A stretch of DNA of 64,000 bases, taken from assembly GCA_943789425.1 (NCBI GenBank), contig CALSUB010000004.1, positions 116,028-180,027 on the forward strand, in the 5' to 3' direction. This DNA comes from an uncultured Luminiphilus sp. (GTDB lineage Bacteria > Pseudomonadota > Gammaproteobacteria > Pseudomonadales > Halieaceae). The notes under the pieces are model-generated. The model worked only from the letters and a program-made list of their open reading frames with translations. It was not told where the DNA came from and ran no database searches. A program made the translations under genes and the position numbers. How positions within the stretch are numbered: position 1 is the first letter of the stretch; each line of letters starts with the position of its first letter. Positions 58,686 through 64,000 of this stretch are shown piece by piece.

Positions 58686-60131
58686 ATGCGTGCTCTCGAT
58701 CGCCGGAAGGGTCTCCGAAATGAGGCAATGGCCGTATATACTACCCACTTCGTGATCAGAACGACGGCGCCCATGTCACGCATACCTGCCCCTAAGGGCG
58801 CTACACCGATAAAGACTCCAGAGCAGATGACGGTGCGACAACCGCTGCTCTGGGTGGGAGCAACCGGTGCCCTACTCCTTATTATGGGGCTGACATTGTC
58901 GGGGCAGTCAGAATTGCCTCCGACCAACGACCAGTCATCGTACCTGCAGACACCGCTCGAGACTGCCACGACGGAAACTGCGCCGCTTGATACAGGGGCG
59001 GCACCCATGGCGGCGCCCGCACCAGAGAAGCCGCTGTGGCGCGACTTTACGGCGCGTGACGGCGATAACCTCAGTCTGATTTTTGCCAGAGCAGGATTCA
59101 GTGACACTGATTTGTATCGTGTGGCACAGGCGAACGAGTCGACGTCGCTGCAACGCATTTACCCCGGTGAGACCATTGGCTTTCAAACCGATACCGACGG
59201 CGCGCTGTTAGCCGTGCGGCATATCCAGTCACCACTCCTGACAACCCTGTATGAGCGACAGGCTGCGGGTTACACCGCCCAGCGCATCACCCGCACGCCC
59301 GATCGTATCGCCCGCAATGTTTCGCTGATGATCGATAGCTCTTTGTTCCTCGCGGGCAGCGGTGCAGGACTCAGTGATGCCATGATTATGGCTCTCGCGG
59401 GGATCTTTGGAGGCGTCATCGATTTTGTACTCGATCCCCGCCAGGGCGACACGATCCATGTGCTCTATGAAGAATTGATGCTCGACGGTCAGCGATTCGA
59501 TGACGGGCCCATATTGGCCGCGAGCTTCACCAATCGCGGTAACACTTTTGAGGCGTATCGCTATACCGACACCGAGGGCGATACGAGCTACTACAACGAG
59601 CTCGGCGTCAGCATGCGTAAAGCATTTTTGCGCGCACCTCTGGATTTCACGCGCGTCAGCTCTAACTTCAACCCCAATCGATTGCACCCCATCTACAAAA
59701 CCCAGCGGCCCCATCGTGGCACTGACTATGCCGCATCCCGCGGCACACCGGTTTACGCAGCGGGCGACGGACGCGTTATTGAGGCGGGCTATACCCGACC
59801 CAATGGTAATTATGTCTTTGTTCAACACGGCGAACAATTTGAGACGCACTACCTGCATCTGCATCGACTGCGGGTGAAAAAAGGAGCCCGGGTTAAGCAA
59901 GGAGAAGTCATCGGCACCGTTGGCTCAACCGGCGCCGCCACTGGACCGCATTTGCATTACGAGTTTCTCGTCAACGGCGTGCACCGCAATCCACGCACCG
60001 TGCACAAAATCCTGCCCAAGGCGCGCTCCCTGTCAGATGCCGCCCTGCCGCGTTATCTGGCATCAATACGCAAACCAACTCAGCAGCTGGCCAGCCTGCG
60101 CGACGCGCAGCAGTTAGCACGCGCTCAATGA
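58686..60131 (+). CDS. M23 peptidase, MepM-like murein endopeptidase
   Basis: A 481-residue protein with a membrane or signal helix (about 55-72 from this start), an N-terminal LysM/OapA-like domain ([20 protein letters not shown]) and a LytM domain with zinc ligands in HRGTDYAA and HLHYE. It should cleave peptide cross-links in peptidoglycan. The start is uncertain: ATGs at 58686 (AGGA nine bases upstream), 58728 and 58773 are all in frame. The anmK start overlaps its stop by 4 nt, so the two murein genes are coupled. Confidence 0.93.
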   Translation: MRALDRRKGLRNEAMAVYTTHFVIRTTAPMSRIPAPKGATPIKTPEQMTVRQPLLWVGATGALLLIMGLTLSGQSELPPTNDQSSYLQTPLETATTETAPLDTGAAPMAAPAPEKPLWRDFTARDGDNLSLIFARAGFSDTDLYRVAQANESTSLQRIYPGETIGFQTDTDGALLAVRHIQSPLLTTLYERQAAGYTAQRITRTPDRIARNVSLMIDSSLFLAGSGAGLSDAMIMALAGIFGGVIDFVLDPRQGDTIHVLYEELMLDGQRFDDGPILAASFTNRGNTFEAYRYTDTEGDTSYYNELGVSMRKAFLRAPLDFTRVSSNFNPNRLHPIYKTQRPHRGTDYAASRGTPVYAAGDGRVIEAGYTRPNGNYVFVQHGEQFETHYLHLHRLRVKKGARVKQGEVIGTVGSTGAATGPHLHYEFLVNGVHRNPRTVHKILPKARSLSDAALPRYLASIRKPTQQLASLRDAQQLARAQ

Positions 60132-61225
60132 CTGAATCGCTGTTTATTGGATTAATGTCTGGCACCAGCGCCGATGGCATCGACGCCGTCCTCACCGCAT
60201 ATGACGGTCACAAGATTAAGGTGATAGCCAGCGACCACCAATTGTTGGCACCGTCACTGCGACAGGAAATTTTGGCCTTTCGGCAACCGGGAGAGAACGA
60301 ACTTCACCGCGCTGCCACCTTGGACAGCCTGCTGGCCGATGAATATGCCAAGTCGGTCCATTCACTGCTGCTAACAGCGCAGGTCTCGCCAGCCGACATC
60401 GTCGCGATTGGCCAACACGGACAAACACTGCGCCATTACCCCGACGGCGAGACGCCCTATACTGTGCAGGTGGGTGACCCCAATCGGCTCGCGGAACTGA
60501 CAGGAATCACCGTCGTCGCCGATTTTCGGCGCCGCGATATCGCGGCGGGCGGTCAGGGCGCGCCGCTTGTGCCGGCCTTTCACCGGGCCCAATTCGCCAC
60601 CCCAGGCGTCGCAACCGCTATTGTGAACATTGGCGGCATTGCTAATGTCTCGGCGGTATCGGCAGAGGGTTCGGTGACGGGTTGGGATACCGGCCCCGGC
60701 AACACTCTAATGGACGCTTGGATCGCGGGCCATCAAGCTGCCGCCTTTGATCAAGCAGGCGCTTGGGCAGCCACGGGAGCGGTCATACCCGACCTCCTCG
60801 AAGGTCTCCTTAAGGCGCCTTACTTCGGGCGAGCCGCACCAAAAAGCACAGGGCCTGAAGCGTTTCACCTTGAGTGGCTGGGCACGTTTTTATCGGGGGG
60901 CGAATCATCTGTAGATGTGCAGCGAACTCTATTAGAACTGACGGTAGAGAGCATCGCACACGCTCTAAAAACCAGTTCCCCCGCCACGGTTCGGATTTGT
61001 GGCGGCGGCGCAAACAACACCTTCCTAATGGCGCGGCTGAGCGAACGACTCAGCCCTGCCAACGTCACCACCACTGAGGCGGTTGGCATACCGCCCTCTT
61101 GGGTCGAAGCAGCGGCTTTCGCGTGGTTAGCAGCACAAACAGTGGCGGGAGACCCCGGCAATGTGCCGGCCGTGACCGGAGCGCTGGCTGAGCGCGTATT
61201 GGGCGGGATTTACAGAGGTCGCTAG
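60128..61225 (+). CDS. anmK: Anhydro-N-acetylmuramic acid kinase
   Basis: AnmK phosphorylates 1,6-anhydro-MurNAc with ring opening, in recycling of peptidoglycan. The 365 residues show the ATP-binding GLMSGTSADGIDAVL start, the GQHGQTLRH motif, the NIGGIANVS segment and GPGNTLMDAW. It directly follows and overlaps the M23 gene. NagZ, at 55.4-56.4 kb, supplies the anhydroMurNAc substrate. Confidence 0.97.
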   Translation: MTESLFIGLMSGTSADGIDAVLTAYDGHKIKVIASDHQLLAPSLRQEILAFRQPGENELHRAATLDSLLADEYAKSVHSLLLTAQVSPADIVAIGQHGQTLRHYPDGETPYTVQVGDPNRLAELTGITVVADFRRRDIAAGGQGAPLVPAFHRAQFATPGVATAIVNIGGIANVSAVSAEGSVTGWDTGPGNTLMDAWIAGHQAAAFDQAGAWAATGAVIPDLLEGLLKAPYFGRAAPKSTGPEAFHLEWLGTFLSGGESSVDVQRTLLELTVESIAHALKTSSPATVRICGGGANNTFLMARLSERLSPANVTTTEAVGIPPSWVEAAAFAWLAAQTVAGDPGNVPAVTGALAERVLGGIYRGR

Positions 61226-61384
61226 CGAGCGCACAGACCAACACACGTCGCTCGCACACTAAGGCGCCTCAGGCACTGGGGCATCAAGCCTCGGAGTACA
61301 ATGGGCCATCAACTGACTGACTTCTGCTGTGTGGTTCTGCCGTGAAAGGAATGCGGTCAGCGCAAACAATCGGCAGGGGTGCGG

Positions 61385-61738
61385 TTAAATGGAGAAAGAT
61401 GCCCCGCAGCCACAAGTGGTGGTGGCATTCGGATTATTGACCACGAAACGCGACCCCTCGAGACCTTCAGAATAATCGAGCTCACTGCCCACCAGATATT
61501 GGTAGCTCATCGCGTCGATCAACGCCGTCGCACCATTGCGCTCTACGACCATGTCGTCCTCGCTCACTGACTCATCAAAGGAAAAGCCGTACTGGAATCC
61601 GGAGCACCCTCCCCCGGTAATATAAACCCTAAGCTTTAAGCCGGGATTGCCCTCGTCCTCAACCAGCGCACGCACCTTGCTCGCCGCATTGTCCGTTAAG
61701 CGGATTTCATTAGGATCAAAAGCTTCAACTACTGTCAT
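61385..61738 (-). CDS. erpA: Iron-sulfur cluster insertion protein ErpA
   Basis: A 117-residue A-type carrier that delivers Fe-S clusters to apo-proteins. The three cluster-binding cysteines are in [11 protein letters not shown] and TTCGCGASF. Length and the N-terminal [11 protein letters not shown] fit ErpA. The ATG overlaps, by 4 nt, the end of an open frame continuing from the bactofilin gene; real coupling is uncertain because that frame's tail is doubtful. Confidence 0.96.
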   Translation of the reverse strand: MTVVEAFDPNEIRLTDNAASKVRALVEDEGNPGLKLRVYITGGGCSGFQYGFSFDESVSEDDMVVERNGATALIDAMSYQYLVGSELDYSEGLEGSRFVVNNPNATTTCGCGASFSI

Positions 61739-62284
61739 CGAAATTCTCTCGCACCAACCGATTGATACAGGTCGTGGTTATGTTCCGCCCAGTGTAACGG
61801 ATTTCTAGGCGAAACAACCCCTCTGGTTGGGCACCACAGCCCACAGCATGAAGTCAGCTGACGGGTAACTGTATCCGCCGCTTTCGCTTCGCGCTTGGCC
61901 GCCAGATCATCGGCCACTGCGCTCGTATGGCGCATGCCGCCATTGACCTTCGCGCCGACCGCCATCTCGACCAGGTTATAGTAGACGTCTCCGTCGATCA
62001 CAGCCTGCTCAGCCAACTCTAAGTCGCTCACTGGTATGGATATCGCCGTCTACATTACCGTTGATCGTTGCGTGGGGGACTTTGATTTCGCCCGACACCC
62101 TACCACCCGCGACAACGCGCAATACCGCATCTTTGGCCGCAGCCTCTATAGAGCCCACCACCGACCCTTCAACATCCAATTGCCCGGTGAAAGTGATATC
62201 ACCCTTTACGGTGGTATCCGACGAAATTAGGGTCGTACCGCCCGCTGACCCACCGGTTGACGCTGATTCTCTTCGATTGCGCAT
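61735..62284 (-). CDS. Bactofilin; frame split by a 1-nt insertion
   Basis: Bactofilins polymerise into cytoskeletal filaments at the membrane. The N-terminal part starts MRNRRESAS (ATG 62284, GAGGAG seven bases upstream) and contains the beta-helix repeats [24 protein letters not shown] and VNGDIH, then stops in frame shortly after HTSER. A second frame continues [24 protein letters not shown], exactly the expected continuation. Removing one base at about 62020 (minus-strand CTTAGAG to CTTGAG) rejoins them into about 100 core residues. The tail after the [10 protein letters not shown] segment reads poorly, and the true end may be well before 61735. Confidence 0.7.
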
Positions 62285-62317
62285 GGTGCCACTCCTCATT
62301 CTTATTCCTGTTATTCG

Positions 62318-63022
62318 TCATTGAGGGGCGCGCTCGGCAACCGCTAGGCTGCTCCAAGGATCACTGCGCCGGACGGTCTCTTTCTCCGGCTGAGTGAGCG
62401 TTACGACCGACTCAATCGTCTCCGGCACAAACGCGTCAGGGAGAGAAATCACTGCCTGAATCTTTTGTAAGTACCGGAATCTTAGAGGGAATACACCAGT
62501 TTGAGTGCCACTGTCAACTGCGGCCAGCTCCTAGTGTGTGGAGGCACACCGTCTTGTTTTCCCGCCACCGTCAGGCGCAGTTCACCCCGGTATTGACGGT
62601 CTTTGCCCTCTCCGCGGTGTACGACGGTGTCCACCTGCCACTGCCGGGGCTCGGCTGAGACTTGCACCGAGGGCTGGCGCAAGATAACCGCGGTTTCGCC
62701 CTCTTCTGGCGCCACCACGTCGCGATAAAACACCAGCGTTTGTCTGAGCTCAACCAATTCCGCAGCTTGATCAGCCATGAATTCACGAAGCTCATTGAGC
62801 GTGTGCTGATCGGCCTCTGACTGCTGCCTCAATTGCGTCATTTGATCACGCAATGCAACGGTGCCGTCATCCGTCAATGGCGCTGGCATCACGCCGCGCT
62901 GCCCCGCCCAGAACCCGATCGCTGCCTACCACAGTGATGACCGAGCATTGCATCAGCAGTCGACGGCGACCCGCGTGGGGGTGTTCCCGCTTGACGATAG
63001 TGCGATGATGTTGATGTTTCAT
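62318..63022 (-). CDS. DUF6776 family protein; frame split by two indels
   Basis: Three reading frames join into one family-typical protein: a basic start (MKHQHHRTIVKREHP, ATG 63022 with GGGGG upstream), a membrane helix read as VITVV(G)AAIGFWAGQRG once about one extra base near 62925 is removed, a coiled-coil and FYRDVVAPEEG core, then after removing a CT duplication near 62484 the tail FRYLQKIQAVISLPDAFVPE to a TGA at 62318-62320. The restored C-terminus is what I expect of DUF6776. It follows argC by 20 nt; the order argC-DUF6776-bactofilin-erpA matches Pseudomonas. The function is unknown. Confidence 0.75.
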
Positions 63023-63042
63023 ACGATGGCCCCCAGCACACC

Positions 63043-64000
63043 CTAGGGCGTTAACGCGATGCCCTCGAGCCCGGCTGATTCTGGCTGACCTACCATTAAG
63101 TTCATCGCCTGCACCGCTTGACCGGCAGCCCCTTTAACCAGATTGTCGATGGCTGATAGCACGACCACGGTATCCCGGCCCTGGGGTTGGGCCACCGCGA
63201 GTTGGCAGATATTGGCCCCGCGGACATTTCGCGTTGCCGGATGCTCGCCAGCGGGTAGCACCATCACAGAGGGCTCCGTCGCAAAGCATTGCTCAAACAA
63301 TCCCTGTAAATCGCTGACCTCACCAGTCAATTGTGCAAATAGCGTAGCGTGAATGCCTCGACTCATTGGCACCAAATGCGGCACAAACGTGAGGCTCACC
63401 GGTTGTTGGGTCATCCCCGAAAGTCCCTGCTCCATTTCAGGCAGGTGACGATGCCCCGAGACACCGTACGCGCTCAAGCTCTCCCCGGCTTCTGTCAACA
63501 AACTGCCCAGCTTGGCCTGCCGACCTGCGCCACTGGTGCCAGATCCACAGGAGGCGACCAAGCTTCTGGTATCCACGATACCCGCCGTTAATAGCGGCAA
63601 AAATCCAAGCTGAACCGCGGTGGGGTAACAACCGGGACACGCCACAAGGCGCGCCGCTTTGATCGCCTCTCGGTGGGTCTCAGGTAATCCATAAACCGCC
63701 TGGGCACAAAGCTCAGGTGCCGCATGGGACTCGCCATACCAGCGCTCCCACACAGCCACATCGGTCAGTCTGAAATCGGCCGATAGATCCACCACCCGAA
63801 TCCCCTGCTTGATCAGCGCCGGCACTTCTCTCATCGCGACGTTGTGGGGGGTGGCAAAAAACACCACGTCGCAGGCGGCGTAATCCGCGTCAGCAGGATC
63901 GGTAAAACAGAGATCAGAAAACCCCAGTAAGCTCGGGAATAAGTTATCGAGCCGACGTCCCGCCTCGCCTCTGGAAGTCACCACATCAATCGTGACGCCA
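63043..64000 (-). CDS. argC: N-acetyl-gamma-glutamyl-phosphate reductase, 3' part
   Basis: ArgC reduces N-acetylglutamyl phosphate in arginine synthesis. The catalytic Cys is in [10 protein letters not shown] and the general base His in GHRHLPEME. The reading frame is open through the right edge, so the N-terminal NADP-binding motif lies outside the window; about 319 codons are visible. It begins the argC-DUF6776-bactofilin-erpA series. Confidence 0.96.
   Translation of the reverse strand, partial: GVTIDVVTSRGEAGRRLDNLFPSLLGFSDLCFTDPADADYAACDVVFFATPHNVAMREVPALIKQGIRVVDLSADFRLTDVAVWERWYGESHAAPELCAQAVYGLPETHREAIKAARLVACPGCYPTAVQLGFLPLLTAGIVDTRSLVASCGSGTSGAGRQAKLGSLLTEAGESLSAYGVSGHRHLPEMEQGLSGMTQQPVSLTFVPHLVPMSRGIHATLFAQLTGEVSDLQGLFEQCFATEPSVMVLPAGEHPATRNVRGANICQLAVAQPQGRDTVVVLSAIDNLVKGAAGQAVQAMNLMVGQPESAGLEGIALTP

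Overview
This window looks like chromosome of a marine-type gammaproteobacterium. The block rlmB-rnr-tRNA-Leu ... purA-hisZ-hflC-hflK-hflX-hfq-miaA-mutL-amidase-tsaE-queG-orn-rsgA-psd follows the classic gammaproteobacterial order in its Pseudomonas-like form (hisZ beside purA, tRNA-Leu between rnr and purA). The block argC-DUF6776-bactofilin-erpA-anmK-M23 peptidase-tyrS is also Pseudomonas-like. Base composition is moderately GC-rich. A Halieaceae/Cellvibrionales-type organism is my inference; no rRNA or other taxonomic marker is present to prove it.

Layout. 1-3.05 kb: rlmB start, rnr, and tRNA-Leu(CAG) with a strong promoter. 3.05-10.4 kb: accessory genes placed between tRNA-Leu and purA (Nudix, PPK2, DUF1993, DUF2306, NmrA-like, DUF1643, AraC-type regulator, ElyC-like). 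They include a 76-bp duplicated 3' end of the DUF1993 gene that brackets the AT-richer Nudix-PPK2 pair. 10.4-25.2 kb: the conserved housekeeping cluster (purine and histidine synthesis, FtsH modulators, HflX, Hfq, tRNA and DNA repair enzymes, cell-wall amidase, queuosine, oligoribonuclease, ribosome assembly, phosphatidylethanolamine synthesis). 25.3-35.4 kb: an outer-membrane barrel candidate, PIN-PhoH, RNase II, CinA, PdxH, gamma-glutamyltransferase and a thioesterase-like gene.

35.7-51.1 kb is the most interesting part: about 13 tightly packed, mostly overlapping, co-directional genes for envelope proteins. They encode a TPR/TonB_C-like protein, a poly-serine lipoprotein, further lipoproteins, a membrane-anchored TPR protein, a membrane-anchored protein with five PEGA-like repeats and a cysteine-poor sulfatase-modifying-factor-like domain, a MotA/TolQ/ExbB-like proton channel, a degenerate Hsp70/actin-like protein with an FHA-like tail, two von Willebrand A proteins whose single N-terminal helix resembles that of ExbD/TolR, and an M48 lipoprotein peptidase. 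I interpret this as a proton-motive-force-coupled envelope machine of undescribed type.

51.1-64 kb: amidohydrolase, metallo-beta-lactamase-fold hydrolase, dicarboxylate symporter, Kazal-like lipoprotein, NagZ, LOG protein, TyrS, M23 peptidase, AnmK, ErpA, bactofilin, DUF6776 protein and the 3' part of argC. AnmK and NagZ, with the amidase and M23 peptidase, make the window rich in peptidoglycan turnover functions.

Four genes carry small indels that split the reading frame (near 36.89, 38.81, 62.02, and 62.48 plus 62.93 kb). Each can be rejoined into a family-typical protein by a 1-2 nt change, so sequencing error must be excluded before calling them real mutations.
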